Part shown: positions 1 through 11,939 of the stretch, one piece after another
Position numbering within the stretch: position 1 is the first letter of the stretch
How the letters are laid out: every line of letters starts with the position of its first letter
DNA from: Scylla paramamosain
Lineage: Eukaryota > Arthropoda > Malacostraca > Decapoda > Portunidae
Length of the DNA stretch: 64,000 nucleotides
Assembly (NCBI RefSeq): GCF_035594125.1
Contig: NC_087180.1
Location: 13,911,615-13,975,614 of the forward strand
Direction of reading: 5' to 3'
Translations under genes and position numbers: made by a program
Notes under the pieces: generated by a model
What the model saw: only the letters and a program-made list of their open reading frames with translations
Databases searched by the model: none
What the model was told of the DNA's origin: nothing

Positions 1-165
1 GAACAAGAAAAAAACATGAAAGGAAGTTGAACAAGAACAAGAAACACAAGAAAAACAAAAAGAACAAGAACAAGAAACACAACAAAAGGAATAAGAACAC
101 GAACAAGAAAACAACAAAAGCAAGAAAACAAAAAAAAAACAAGAACAAGAAAAAAAAAAAAGCAA
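1..165. repeat. A-rich degenerate AACAAGA repeat
   Basis: The + strand is almost entirely A with spaced C and G, built from variants of AACAAGA/GAACAA in irregular tandem. It ends in a poly-A run near 149-160. No coding potential. Confidence 0.85.
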
Positions 166-533
166 CGAGGCACCAGATCAGGGCAGCGCACATTACCCTC
201 CTCTGACTTTGTCCAAACTATCTTAAGTCGACAATACAAACGAATTAAGACCAAATTTATGGGAACTTTATCGGCAGCAGGAACAAGCAAGCCGACAGAA
301 GTGAAGCTCTAGTGTAGGAAACTCAACAGAGGTGAAGAGGAGGCAGGAAACTGAAGGACAGCGGGTAGAGAGAAAGGAAAAGCAAAATAGGAAAGGAAGA
401 AGAGAGGATGGGGGATCGGAAGGAAGTAAGGAAAGAGGAAGGGAAGAGAAGGAATCAGGAAAAGTAATGAGGGAGGAGGAAAGTAAGGTGAGACATGCAT
501 ACACTTAAAGGAATGACAGGAGGGAGGCAGAAA

Positions 534-537
<4 letters not shown>
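166..537. other. Non-genic, unique then purine-rich
   Basis: About 130 bases of unique sequence lead into strongly purine-biased DNA (330-500) before the GA array. The reverse-strand open frames here are Ser/Leu/Pro-rich by-products of the purine bias. Nothing recognised. Confidence 0.6.

Positions 538-598
<61 letters not shown>
538..598 (+). repeat. (GA)n microsatellite
   Basis: Uninterrupted GA dinucleotides, about 30 units. Confidence 0.98.
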
Positions 599-601
<3 letters not shown>

Positions 602-1400
602 CAAGACGGGAAAACAAATACGCAAGGCAGGGATGGAGATAAGAATGCAGGGAGGTGCAGGCGGCGAGGGAAACACAAGCAACCCACACAGCTGACGCCG
701 CGCATCTACCACTCGCCTAACATACTGATCCTGAGAGGTACACTAAGAGACATTTGGCAAATCATGAAGTTAGGAAGACAATAAAGAGAAAGATGGCTAA
801 AAACAACAACAAAAAAAAAAAAAAAGGTGACAGTTATGAAGTTACAGGAAGAATAAAGTAAAATAAAATTGAGAAAATAAGAATAAAAAAACAAAGGAAA
901 TCATTAAGCTAGAAAGACAGTAAAGCGAGATAAAACAAAACTAGGACAGAAAAAAGCAGATAAAATGACAGTTACAGAGAGAATACGCTGAAATTAAACA
1001 AGAAACACACAAAAAATAAGAAAAACAAGCAAAACCCTTAATATTACGAACACAATAAACTGAGAAGAGGAAAACAAGAGAAAAAAGAGAAAAGCAGATC
1101 ATAAAGTTACACACAGCCCAAAAAAAAAAGAAAAAGAAACTTACAAAAACATCAAATAACGAAGAGAAACATGAAAACGAGAAGCGAAATCAGATGAAAC
1201 ACACGCCCATGCATAGGTGAATGACAGAAACCCCGCCAATTACCTTCGCTTTTACGATACACACCAAAACACGAGGCACAGACGAAGAAAACGAGGGAGT
1301 GGAAGCGAACGAGAGGAATCACAGCCAGCGCACATTGAGGCTCAGTTATTCATGGAGATTTGCATCCCTTCCAATTATATCATACATTTTTTTCTCTCTC
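599..1400. other. A-rich non-genic DNA
   Basis: Purine- and A-rich sequence with a 15-base poly-A at 811-825 and A-rich tracts to 1190. The 117-codon frame at 1217-1570 has no recognisable domain and runs through a T-rich/CTAT segment. No gene supported. Confidence 0.6.
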
Positions 1401-2570
<1,170 letters not shown>

Positions 2571-2586
2571 CTTGGCCGGTGTTTTT

Positions 2587-2880
2587 CATGCATAAAACTC
2601 CCTATCCACAGCTTCATTAATCCTACTGCTTCCCTCCTTCTGTACCTACTCCCTTTCTCCTATATACACAAATAATTAACCTTAGAAAATACAAAACTAA
2701 CTAGAGTCACACATTACAGACCGACCTCCCTCATGCATAAAACCTCCTTATCCATAGACGCATTAATTCCACTGCATGCATCATTCTAAACTGTACCCAT
2801 TCTCTTTCCCTTATACCCTTTCTCTTTCCCTTAAAACACCAACAACTAACCATAAAAATAACCACACATTATTAAAAGAC
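2587..2880 (+). repeat. Tandem duplication, ~145-bp unit
   Basis: Two diverged copies start at 2587 and 2732, each opening with CATGCATAAAAC followed by a CTCC..TATCCA..CATTAAT segment and ending in a CACACATTA..AGAC segment. The second copy carries an internal 18-19 bp duplication of CTCTTTCCCTTA (about 2795-2840). Confidence 0.85.
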
Positions 2881-3147
2881 AGAATACACCACATCATACA
2901 ATTTTACATAAAGCAGATTATTACCTAACACAGCATCACTTACACCAGAGCGGCCAGTCAGTCACTCATGTAATTTAATATAAGCCTTCAATTTTTTCCT
3001 ATACGCGTTGAGTGTTGCCAGGGCAGAACAGTCCGCCTCGTGCCTCGCCCCACCATGCAGAGCGAAATTACGTCACAGAGCCACGCGAATGTCATGATGG
3101 AGGTTTGCAGCGGCGAGAGTGAGACGTATGTGGGGAGCAATAACAGC
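2881..3147. other. Unique non-genic DNA
   Basis: AT-rich, then GC-richer near 3000-3120. No feature recognised. Confidence 0.5.

Positions 3148-3175
<28 letters not shown>
3148..3175 (+). repeat. (AG)n microsatellite, short
   Basis: About 14 AG units. Confidence 0.95.
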
Positions 3176-3178
<3 letters not shown>

Positions 3179-3513
3179 AAAATAGACAGGAAAATATAGA
3201 CTGGGAAATACTGAAATACAAATAAAACAAAACGAAATGGGAGAAAAAGCAGGAAAATAGGCGGATACGAAGAAAAACTGACAGGTAAATAGACAGGAAA
3301 ATAGGAAAACATTAAAAGAAGGAAAGAAGGATAAAAAAAAAGAAGCAAACACAAACCTCGTGATGGAAAGAGAAATGCCACACAAACGGAAACAAATGAG
3401 AGAAGAAAGGCGCCCAAATAAGCAACTCACGGAAGCACTCTCATGAAGGAAACAATGGCGATACACACAATAGGGGAAAAAATTGGAAAATAAGAAGAAT
3501 TAAAACACAAAGG

Positions 3514-3514
<1 letters not shown>
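3176..3514 (+). repeat. Degenerate purine-rich minisatellite
   Basis: The word CAGGAAAATA recurs at 3187, 3250 and 3294 (the last as CAGGAAAATAGG) within A/G-rich DNA, indicating a decayed tandem repeat to about 3330. The remainder is A-rich non-genic sequence. Confidence 0.55.

Positions 3515-3607
<93 letters not shown>
3515..3607 (+). repeat. (AC)n microsatellite
   Basis: Uninterrupted AC dinucleotides, about 46 units. Confidence 0.98.
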
Positions 3608-3610
<3 letters not shown>

Positions 3611-3639
3611 ACGAATACTTTGGGAAGGAGGAAGAATCT

Positions 3640-3740
3640 AACCAAAAGAGAGGAAAGGAAGAAAAAAATGAAATACAAAACAAAAGAAGAAAATAAAAGG
3701 AAGAAGAAGAAGAAAAAAAAGAAGAAAAAGAAGAAGAATG
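3640..3740 (+). repeat. AAG-rich polypurine tract
   Basis: Imperfect (AAG)n with A runs, purine-only apart from rare bases. It gives a Lys-rich open frame that is not a gene. Confidence 0.85.
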
Positions 3741-3779
3741 CAATGTCGATAATAATAGAAAAAAGCAGTGGGATATTGG

Positions 3780-3782
<3 letters not shown>

Positions 3783-3865
<83 letters not shown>
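3783..3865 (+). repeat. (AG)n microsatellite
   Basis: Uninterrupted AG dinucleotides, about 41 units. Confidence 0.98.
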
Positions 3866-3867
<2 letters not shown>

Positions 3868-4133
3868 AGTGGTCACCCAAGGACGTTCAATAAGAGGACA
3901 TTTCAGTGAAGCTTCAGAAAAATTTGAAATACTCGTCGCCTTCAGTCTCCTCCTCCCGCCAAAGCTTCGCCTCGCCTGTCTGGCCTTGACTTCAGCATCC
4001 GGCGGCCTTGAAACCTCCCGCAGCCTCCGCCGAACTCGTGATTCTCAGCTTGGGAATCGGATACTTTATTGGCTTCTACCTGCATCTTGAGGCCACAGCG
4101 AAGGGTTCCACAGACGCCCCATGACGGCTGATA

Positions 4134-4135
<2 letters not shown>
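3866..4135. other. Unique, GC-richer island
   Basis: About 270 bases of mixed sequence, GC-richer around 3950-4050. No domain or RNA gene recognised on either strand. Confidence 0.5.
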
Positions 4136-4167
<32 letters not shown>

Positions 4168-4177
4168 TGTGTGTGTT
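4136..4177 (+). repeat. (GT)n microsatellite, interrupted once
   Basis: GT dinucleotides with one TTT interruption. Confidence 0.97.
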
Positions 4178-4620
4178 AGATTTCAAAGGCAGTTACCATC
4201 CATACAATTTTTTCCTCTTGTCACAGCCATTACATTTCCTCCTTCAATTCATTCCCAAAGTATTCCTTCTTCATATATTCCATCTTCTCCTTCGTTGTCT
4301 ATTTTTTCTTCCTTTCATCTCACATTCCTTATTCCACACGCTTCCCACACGCACCATCCTCACAGCACACTCACTCACTCACTCACTCCTTCACACTTCC
4401 TTCACTACCTATATCACAAGTCTCGCATTTCTTTGCCTGTTGCTTCTTCCTCTCATCTCACGTTCCTTATTCCTCATCCTCTCTACAAGACATCATTCTC
4501 TTCCTCTATATCAAAGCCTTCATCTTCCTGCACCTCTTTTTTTTCAATTGCCTTTTGCTCTTACCTTTTAGTTTTTTTTTTTTTTTCTTACACGCACAAG
4601 TCCAATCCTTTCATACCATC
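4178..4620 (+). repeat. Pyrimidine-rich DNA with ~138-bp duplication
   Basis: TTCTTCC..TCATCTCAC..TTCCTTATTCC occurs at 4306 and again at 4444, a diverged tandem duplication in CT-rich DNA. A short (CACT)n lies at 4367-4387. Confidence 0.65.
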
Positions 4621-4649
4621 ACTACATGACTTCCTTATCAATCAGCCTC

Positions 4650-4778
4650 ACGCACCGCCACCATCACCACCACTATTACCACCACTATCACTACCACCAT
4701 CACCACCACTATCACCACCACTATCACCACCACTATCACCACCACCATCACCACCACCATCACTACAACCACCACTCT
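4650..4778 (+). repeat. (ACC/ATC)n triplet array
   Basis: Imperfect CAC/CAT triplets with occasional TAC. This is the first block of a ~1.5-kb triplet-dominated zone. Confidence 0.95.
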
Positions 4779-4835
4779 TCATCTCAACATGTAAGGACCC
4801 ACTCTCTTCCTCACATCTATCACAGGAGGATAAAA

Positions 4836-5010
4836 ATTCCTTCTCGTCCATCAGCGGCGGGGATCACAAACCGCGGCGCCCCGGCAAACATTTCACGAGG
4901 TCTTCGCCAAACGACGTAACTTCGATTCTTTCTGCTTACCGCCGCCGCCGCCGCCGCCACCCTTGCCCGGCATTGCTCCGCGCCGCTCACAGTGTGCCAA
5001 ATTACCGCCC
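4836..5010. other. CpG-rich segment with (CCG)n
   Basis: CpG-rich sequence with a (CCG)n run at 4938-4957. It is unusual against the AT- and repeat-rich surroundings. No promoter elements were recognised and the frames here are extensions of triplet-repeat frames. Confidence 0.6.
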
Positions 5011-5069
5011 TGTTTTGTGGTCTTTGGGTGGATTTGTTGTTGGGTTAGTTGTTATTGGTGTGGAAAACT

Positions 5070-5360
5070 ACTGCTGCTACCACCACCACCACCACCACCA
5101 CTACCACTACTACTACTGTTTCTGCATCAGCAACATCAACAAAACAATAAAAACAACAACAAATCTAATAAAATTTTTTACTATTACTACTACTACTACC
5201 ACTACTACTGCTAATACAACAACAACAACAACAACAATAACAACAATAATAACCATGACAACAACAACAAAATTAACAATAACAATGCAACTGCTAATAC
5301 GAGTACTACAACTAAATCAACAACAACAACAACAAAACGACAACAAAAACAACAGCAACA
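5070..5360 (+). repeat. Triplet arrays (CAC), (TAC), (AAC)
   Basis: Successive blocks of CAC/TAC (5070-5117), TAC (5181-5210), AAC (5216-5271) and AAC/CAG (about 5317-5360). Triplet periodicity keeps one forward frame open and yields His-, Tyr- and Thr-rich strings. Confidence 0.93.
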
Positions 5361-5435
5361 GTACTAAAATAATTACAGCCTCATTCATTTCCTTCTAATC
5401 TCGCTCATCATTGTTGACTGCCACAGCACTCCTAG

Positions 5436-6200
5436 TCATCACCACTACAACCATTACCACCACCATCACCACCATCATCATCCCCGTCTCCCCCACCATC
5501 ACCATAATAGCCTTCAAAATGACAACTGTTTTGCCCAGCCGGACGTTTATTACCTCTCTTACTACAGCCGTTTTAATTACTTTCATTGCCGCGTCCGTCA
5601 CAACCACCACCACCACCACCACCACCACCAACCTGACCACTAAGTTTCCCATCAACGTCACTGTTATTCCTCCCATTACTGTCCTTAATAGTGGATCTTT
5701 GCTAACATCACGATAATCATCACTTATATTTGCACACTCACTGTCCTCGTCGCTATGATCATCACTACTGTCACTATCATCATCATCGTCACTATTACCA
5801 TGGATATTGATAACTTATCTTTTCATATCGGTATCAACTTACATTATTGTCTTCTTTAATATGACCATTACTTCTATCACTATCATCACTATCACTACAA
5901 CAAACCATAATACTTCAAATCCTCATCTAGTTATCATCATCCTATCATTCCACACCATCACCAGTCTGTCACCACACCCATCACCATCACCTTCACGAGA
6001 GAGACACAACCAGTACAGTCAGTCACCAACACACCTTTAACACATCATCACAACTATTAACACCATCACCAGGACCGTAATGGCCACTAACCTATTTATC
6101 CTCGACCATTACCATCACCACAGACACTCCCACCCCCACATCAATCATGGCCGCCACCACTCCGCCACCGCGCACTCCATCATGACCAAAACTCCATCGA
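5436..6200 (+). repeat. Degenerate (ATC/ACC)n triplet zone
   Basis: Decayed CAT/CAC/TAC triplets throughout, with better-preserved arrays at 5436-5507 and 5600-5631 (ACC). Sequence is C- and A-rich and G-poor on the + strand. No gene supported. Confidence 0.8.
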
Positions 6201-6439
6201 ACCATTACCACTACGTTAATTTGGCTTCAATGTTATCGAAATTCGGCCTCATCTGGACACATCGTACCCTGCTTCACTCATTTGAATAAATAATACACTT
6301 ACCTACGGTTCGCTGAGTCCATCCCTGCTAAATGGAAAGCTTAATAAGATTCATGTGTTTGCCTCACTCACAAAATATAGATGAGACATGAGAAAAATCG
6401 AGTATTCGTTGGATTAATAGTCAGGTATGACTGAGTGAG
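6201..6439. other. Unique non-genic DNA
   Basis: No recognisable feature. Confidence 0.5.
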
Positions 6440-6765
6440 TAGAGGTGTTGATGTGATGGCTGGCAACGTTGTCAGCGCCATCTGTGTGCTAGAGATGGAA
6501 TTTGGACGTACTTTATTCCCGTAAGCAGAAACGGGAACGAATTGATGATGAGAAGCGGATCAAATTTTCAGCGTCGTTTTTATGTTTGCTTGTGATGTTA
6601 TTTGGGCGTAATTTTTTCCTGTAAGCAGAAAGATGGAAAGAAATGGAGATGTTGATTAGAAGCTCGTCAAATATTTCAGCGCCATCTATGTGCTTGATGT
6701 TGAAGTACTTTGAATATACGTTATTAAAGCAAGTAGAAAGATTGAACGAATAATACCAAGTAGCA
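6440..6765 (+). repeat. Diverged ~100-bp tandem array
   Basis: CAGCGCCATCT-like starts occur at 6473, 6569 and 6677 (spacings 96 and 108), each followed by GAT..TTTGG..GTA..TTATT..GTAAGCAGAAA. Sequence before 6473 (GTGTTGATG..GGC..CAACGTTGT) matches the end of the unit, so at least 3.3 copies are present. Copies are clearly diverged. Confidence 0.85.
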
Positions 6766-6771
6766 TGTGAC

Positions 6772-6786
6772 AAAAAAAAAAAAAAG

Positions 6787-6877
<91 letters not shown>
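6772..6877 (+). repeat. Poly-A then (AC)n microsatellite
   Basis: A run of 14 A (6772-6785) followed by (AC)n from 6789 with one T interruption at 6848. Confidence 0.97.
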
Positions 6878-6879
<2 letters not shown>

Positions 6880-6929
6880 TACTGGAGGAACAGAAAAGTT
6901 AGTAAATGAGCGGTACTTTCTGGTCCTTG

Positions 6930-7080
6930 GCAAGATGTTAGGAAGACGAGGAGGAAGAGGAGGAGGAGGAGTAGAAAAAAAGAAAGGCTGAGAAAGGGAC
7001 GATAACAAGAAAGATGAAATCGAGGAAGGTTCGCAGAAAGGAAGGAAGGAGAAAGGGTAGAGAGGAGAGTAACTTCCCGT
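6930..7080 (+). repeat. Purine-rich GGA/GAA tract
   Basis: Imperfect (GAG/GAA)n with AAGG words. The strand bias flips to pyrimidine-rich after 7085. Confidence 0.8.
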
Positions 7081-7499
7081 GTTCTTCTCTGGTCCTCCCA
7101 CGCCCTCCAGCCCACCACCGGCCCTAAGCCTCTCCTTGGCTGCCCTTTCCTCGCCTCTAGTCCACCCAGTCTCTCTCTTTTTTTCCCTTCCTGAGCATCT
7201 CTTTCTTCCCCTCTTGTCTGAGGAACCTGGAAGGGACGTGTGGAGAATTGAAGGCAGTGAATTGTTTTTGCTTTCAAACATATGCACTGATTCTATTGTT
7301 TGTCGTGTGTGTGTGTGTATGTGTGGATCAGTGTGTAGTTGATGGACTGTTGTCTTAAGCAATAGTGAACATTTAAAAGCAATCACGCATTTCCTTAGGC
7401 ATTTAAAGTAATGGTTATGTAGGCTTACTTTTTTATGAAGGATTTATTTGATTTTTTTTTTTCATTCTCCTTTAGCCCGAAATCTTCCTATACCTTCCC
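7081..7499. other. Pyrimidine-rich then unique DNA
   Basis: CT-rich to about 7225, then unique AT-rich sequence with a short GT run near 7305-7335. No gene. Confidence 0.5.
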
Positions 7500-7527
7500 T
7501 TCTTCTTCTTCTTCTTCTTCTTCTTCT
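7500..7527 (+). repeat. (TTC)n microsatellite
   Basis: About nine TTC units. Confidence 0.96.
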
Positions 7528-7626
7528 ACATTTGTCACGTTATCTTAATCCTTGTTTACTCAGCTGCTCTTACACTTTTTCATCTCTCACGATGAGCTTT
7601 CCTTTACACGAGTATTTCAGACTTAA

Positions 7627-7629
<3 letters not shown>

Positions 7630-7715
<86 letters not shown>
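7630..7715 (+). repeat. (CT)n microsatellite
   Basis: Uninterrupted CT dinucleotides, about 43 units. Confidence 0.98.
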
Positions 7716-7716
<1 letters not shown>

Positions 7717-7770
7717 AGCTTTTGTGGTGTAGGTTTTAGTAAAGGAATTCTGATTGCTTTCTAAATCATC

Positions 7771-7828
7771 TCCTCCTGATCCACCTCCTCCTCCTCCTCC
7801 TCCTCCTTCTGATCGTCCTCGTCCTCCT
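7771..7828 (+). repeat. (CCT)n imperfect triplet array
   Basis: TCC triplets with scattered GAT/GTC interruptions. Confidence 0.9.
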
Positions 7829-7850
7829 ACTCATCTTTCGTACCGTCCAT

Positions 7851-7853
<3 letters not shown>

Positions 7854-7898
<45 letters not shown>
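7854..7898 (+). repeat. (TC)n microsatellite
   Basis: About 22 TC units. Confidence 0.97.
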
Positions 7899-7899
<1 letters not shown>

Positions 7900-8013
7900 C
7901 ACATCACTTTTGCTTCTCATCTCGCCAGTCCCGTCGTATTATGAAAATTCCTTCTTCCTCCTCACCGTTTTTTAAAGGTGACTCGCTCCCTCTTAGCCAG
8001 ATGGGTTCAGTAG

Positions 8014-8038
8014 CACACACACACACACACACACACAC
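8014..8038 (+). repeat. (CA)n microsatellite, short
   Basis: About 12 CA units. Confidence 0.95.
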
Positions 8039-8179
8039 GGAGTAATCAGGTTAAATATTCACATAGTATCATTAAGTATAGTCATTATGTTTTTACTACT
8101 GAGATATATATAATTTCCTTCCTATATCAGTTCTAATATTTCTTTCTTTCTTTAGTTATCTGTTGCGTTACATCTTCTA

Positions 8180-9160
8180 AGTTTCAAGTAAAAGTTTGAG
8201 TTCGTATTTTTTTTTATTTCTCTTTTTTTTTTTTTTCCCGTTTGGTGTAATTCTCCTCTTGAGTCTCGCTTCCATTCGCGACGTTCTCTCGAGTGTGGGG
8301 TAGCGAGGCACATAAATAGAGATCTTGGGGCAACTAGTGACGTGTTGCTAATCTTATAAAAGTGTTCTGAAGGAGGTACCAAGTCCTACTCTCTCACCAC
8401 CTCCTCTCCCGCTCTTCTTTTTACCTTTCCTTTCTCTTCACTTGCCTGTGATTTTCCTGTGACTTTTTTTTTTCTTTTGCCTCTCCTTAGTTTTCCTCGT
8501 CCTATCTTTTTTTTTTTTTTTCTCTCCTCCTTTGCTTCGGTTTCTTATGTCCCAGTTTCTCTTAATTCCTTTGCCTCATTTTCCACTTTCTCTTCTACTT
8601 CTTTCTTCCATTTTCTTTTCTCTCGTTCTTCTTTTTTTTTTTGGCGGGGGGGCGGACCTCGTTTCCCTATATATCTTCTTAATCCTTTAAATCATCTTTT
8701 TTTTTTCCTTTTGCCTCATCTTGTTTTACTCTATCTTACTTTTCTTTCTTATTTTCTTTCATAAGGACAAAAAAATCATTGAAGCTGCAATAAGCCGTCA
8801 GGTCTATATATGACAGTCCCCTTATGAAACATGCATAACTCTTTTTACTATTATCCCCATCCATAAATTTGTCTAATCTTTTAAAGCACCCTAATGACTC
8901 CTTTCTTTCCTTTACTTAATCCTTTAGTTTCATCCGTTCTTCCTGTCTCTTTTCCTTTACTCCTTTTCTTTTTCCCTTGTCTCAATCTTCGTTTTCACTG
9001 CCTCCAATGTATTTTCTCTTTTCCTTCGCCTCAATCTTTTTACCTCCTCCTCCTCCTCTTCTTCCCTTCATTTCCCATTCCTCTTTTTTCCCTCGCCTCA
9101 TCTTCTCCTACGTCCTTGACCACGAATTTATTGCCTTGCTCCTTATCCATCATTCCTTCA
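8180..9160 (+). repeat. T-rich polypyrimidine block, ~1 kb
   Basis: Nearly all T and C on the + strand, with T runs at 8223-8236 and 8507-8521, broken by a G-rich spot near 8643-8655 and unique sequence at 8265-8390 and 8765-8890. Open frames are Phe/Leu/Ser strings, not genes. Confidence 0.75.
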
Positions 9161-9463
9161 TGACACTCAATGCCCACGGACCAACGCGCCGCAGTGAGCC
9201 AGACAAAGGTGCTGCGGGAAGGAAGCGGTAATGTGATCCATGAGTGTAAGGTTACCGCTCGCTCCTCGCTGCCTCACATGACCTGCAGTTTGTGGTCCTT
9301 TATAAGACTTGGTCGTAAATAATGACAATGGGAAGTGTAAGTCTCCGTTATGTCCGTGGTAGGAAGTGGTGATTTAGGGCACGAATACATATTTACTGTT
9401 TCCCCTTTCTGGCGTGACTCGTTAAGTAAAGAAGTAATACAGTGGAATATATAAGACTCGTGT
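9161..9463. other. Unique non-genic DNA
   Basis: Mixed composition, no recognised feature. Confidence 0.5.
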
Positions 9464-9677
9464 TCTTAATCCTTTTATTGTCATGGTTGTCTTTTGTTAA
9501 CATTGAGATCGCTGCAATAAATTGTTTGGATGGATATGGAGAAAAAAGAATACGAGGTTGATTTCATCTTGGCTAAGCTCCAGAAGTGCGTTTCCAAGAG
9601 ACTACACTACAGAAAAAAAGTCTTTTAAAACTTGCAGATGAATATGGGAAAGATTGACCGGAAATGAAAGGGTTAAA
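9464..9677 (-). mobile_element. MITE-like element, family A (copy 1)
   Basis: A 214-bp element bounded by inverted ends: CTTAATCCTTTTATTG at left, and at right the complement of TTTAACCCTTTCATTT. Read on the - strand it aligns with the element at 33473-33683 over the terminal ~75 bases (CTTTCA..TTTCCC..TCATCT..TTTTA..AGTCTCTT) and at the far end (TTAACAAA..GACCAT). It has no open frame, so it is non-autonomous. Superfamily not determined. Confidence 0.75.
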
Positions 9678-10632
9678 CGTTCCGGTGTCTTGTCTTATTT
9701 ACTTTCAACAGGTTCCAGTGGAGGTTACCGAGACTCATGATACGAGTGATAGTTTAGCATCAGTAGGGGGAGTATCCACGAGAACTTTATTAATCATTCA
9801 TGTGGCCTTTGAAAGAAATACTTATAAAATTTCAAAACCTTAATCACATTATATAAGGTTGATTCTCCTTGAACAAGAAGTCTGAAATAACACAGTATGG
9901 CGAATTTCATGTTTGCTAAGAAAGGAATCTAGTGACAGCTCCAGACAGAAAGGAGAGAACAGGTGTAGCGCACATGCCAAATTATATAAGTGTATAAGTA
10001 CATGGATACATAAAGCCGCCGCAAGATATGACTGTTATGGCATGTCAACTCTTATCAGAAAACAATCCGGTCGTGAAGCTGACCGATTTTCAGGTTCCCT
10101 CCGCGGTCTCACCCTTCTGTCCCTCATTACCTATAAATTATTCACTCAGAGCAGCTCAGCGGACTTCCTGATTACAAGCTGAAATGCCGAGCTATGTAAT
10201 CCTGCCCATTCGTCGTCGTCCTCTTTTCCATTGCTATCATTCTCTCTTCCTTTTCCCATTTTCTTGTCTTTTCGATCGACCCGCCGCCCGCTACTCCCCT
10301 GCCCCTCCTCGGCTATCTGTGTGATGGGTCGACGGATTGACTTTAAAACTTCCCTGACTAACCTTCTGGGGCTGCCCGGCGCAAGTTCTATTTCCCCGTT
10401 ATGTTTCTTCATGTATATACTTAATGGTTTTCTTTGATGTTTCATAAAAGAAGAGTCCTTAGGATATATTCACAACGAGTTAGGAGGGAAGAAAACTAAA
10501 TTGTTACAACTTTGACATTTTATTTGTAAGCAGTACGTTTTCTGAATAAGGAAACGTATACTGCAACATATTTCATCATCACAACCACGACAGTCACACG
10601 GTACGGCCATGACCTAAACATTCTCTGCCATA
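9678..10632. other. Unique non-genic DNA
   Basis: Nearly 1 kb with little simple repeat. Two overlapping open frames on opposite strands (10146-10445 minus, 99 codons; 9913-10182 plus, 89 codons) have normal-complexity translations but match no family I know. Splice context cannot be judged. Confidence 0.5.
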
Positions 10633-10680
10633 ACCACCCACCACCACCACCACCACCACCACCACCACCACGACGACGAT
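10633..10680 (+). repeat. (ACC)n then (ACG)n triplet array
   Basis: About 12 ACC units followed by three ACG units. Confidence 0.96.
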
Positions 10681-10805
10681 CTCCACCACCTGTACCACCT
10701 TGACCCCTACTACCTCTTACCACCACCACACGCCATCAAAGACCACATATCACACACTACATGCTATTACCACCACCTAAATCTTCCCTGCCATGACCTC
10801 CCCCT
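10681..10805 (+). repeat. Degenerate ACC-rich spacer
   Basis: ACCACC words are common but decayed between two ACC arrays. Confidence 0.7.
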
Positions 10806-10831
10806 ACCACCACCACCACCACCACCACCAA
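10806..10831 (+). repeat. (ACC)n microsatellite
   Basis: Eight or nine ACC units. Confidence 0.95.
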
Positions 10832-11042
10832 AGGCTACATGTCCCTTCATCCTTCCTCTCCCTCCCTTCACCTTACGCCGCGCCTCCTTCAGCCTCGCCT
10901 TGAAGCCTTGCATGACACACACTCTCCGGGGAGGAACACTTCACTCCTGTGATGGTGAATGAACCGTAAACTTGATCCACTGAAGCTCTAGATTTACCTT
11001 GAGTTTCGCACAGGTGAGTGAGAACGCTGTGTGTGTATGTGC

Positions 11043-11046
<4 letters not shown>

Positions 11047-11127
<81 letters not shown>
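11047..11127 (+). repeat. (GA)n microsatellite
   Basis: Uninterrupted GA dinucleotides, about 40 units, lying 20 bases from a family-B MITE-like element. Confidence 0.98.
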
Positions 11128-11129
<2 letters not shown>

Positions 11130-11147
11130 GAGTTTAAAGCGTCAGAG

Positions 11148-11345
11148 GACCATATTAAAAAACGCATGACTACTTTCAAACGACTCTAGAGGAAGTAACT
11201 CGGATTTTTTTAGAGTATTTTTATAGTTCTAGTGACAGATTAAGAAGATTTTTACATAGTTAACAGGAGAAACACTCTTGAGAATCTGACTTGTGGCCTT
11301 TCAAACTCGTCGTGGTGAGAGAGCAAAGCGTTTCAGAATACAGAC
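11148..11345 (-). mobile_element. MITE-like element, family B (copy 1)
   Basis: About 198 bp, reverse orientation. Its complement reads CTGTATTCTGAAACGC..CTCTCTCACCACGAC..ATTCTCAAGAGTG..GTTAA..CTGTCACTAGAA and matches the elements at 14203 and 41297 through most of the length. Ends are imperfect inverted repeats of ~40 bases (CCATATT at left; CAGAATACAG at right). No open frame; non-autonomous. Confidence 0.8.
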
Positions 11346-11496
11346 CAGAGTTTTGGGGCGTGGGGAGTTAGGAATAGAGGGAAGAAAAGAAGATACAGGA
11401 AGAGAGGATGAGGAAAAGGCACAAGTAGATGGATAGATGTAGGAAACCAAGTATTTCTAGATCAGTCTGAGCACGCACTCTCTTCCTCTTCCCATT

Positions 11497-11545
11497 TCTC
11501 CTCCTCCTCCTCCTCCTCCTAATCCTCTTCTTCCTCCTCCCTCCA
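11497..11545 (+). repeat. (TCC)n triplet array
   Basis: TCC units, imperfect after 11520. Confidence 0.93.
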
Positions 11546-11570
11546 AATCATCTATATCCCTCAGTTTCCT

Positions 11571-11573
<3 letters not shown>

Positions 11574-11631
<58 letters not shown>
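11574..11631 (+). repeat. (AC)n microsatellite
   Basis: About 29 AC units, ending in CGCAGC. Confidence 0.98.
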
Positions 11632-11634
<3 letters not shown>

Positions 11635-11717
11635 GCATAATGAGGGTGTTGCAAATTATGTAAGTAGAGTTGGTGATTTATAGAAAGCGATGTCCCACAG
11701 AGAATGGCTTTAATCAT

Positions 11718-11837
<120 letters not shown>

Positions 11838-11939
11838 CAAATCATGTTTAGTCAATATCTGTCCTATTGTCTGAATATCTATCGTTATTTCTCCCTTCCA
11901 AGCAAAATTTGCATAGTTTAAAAGCGTTTGGAAGAATTT

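Noticed and set aside
4121..5398. 425-codon open frame
   Set aside because: It runs through GT, CAC, AAC and TAC repeats and its translation is Ser/Thr/His/Pro low complexity with no domain; triplet periodicity explains the open frame.
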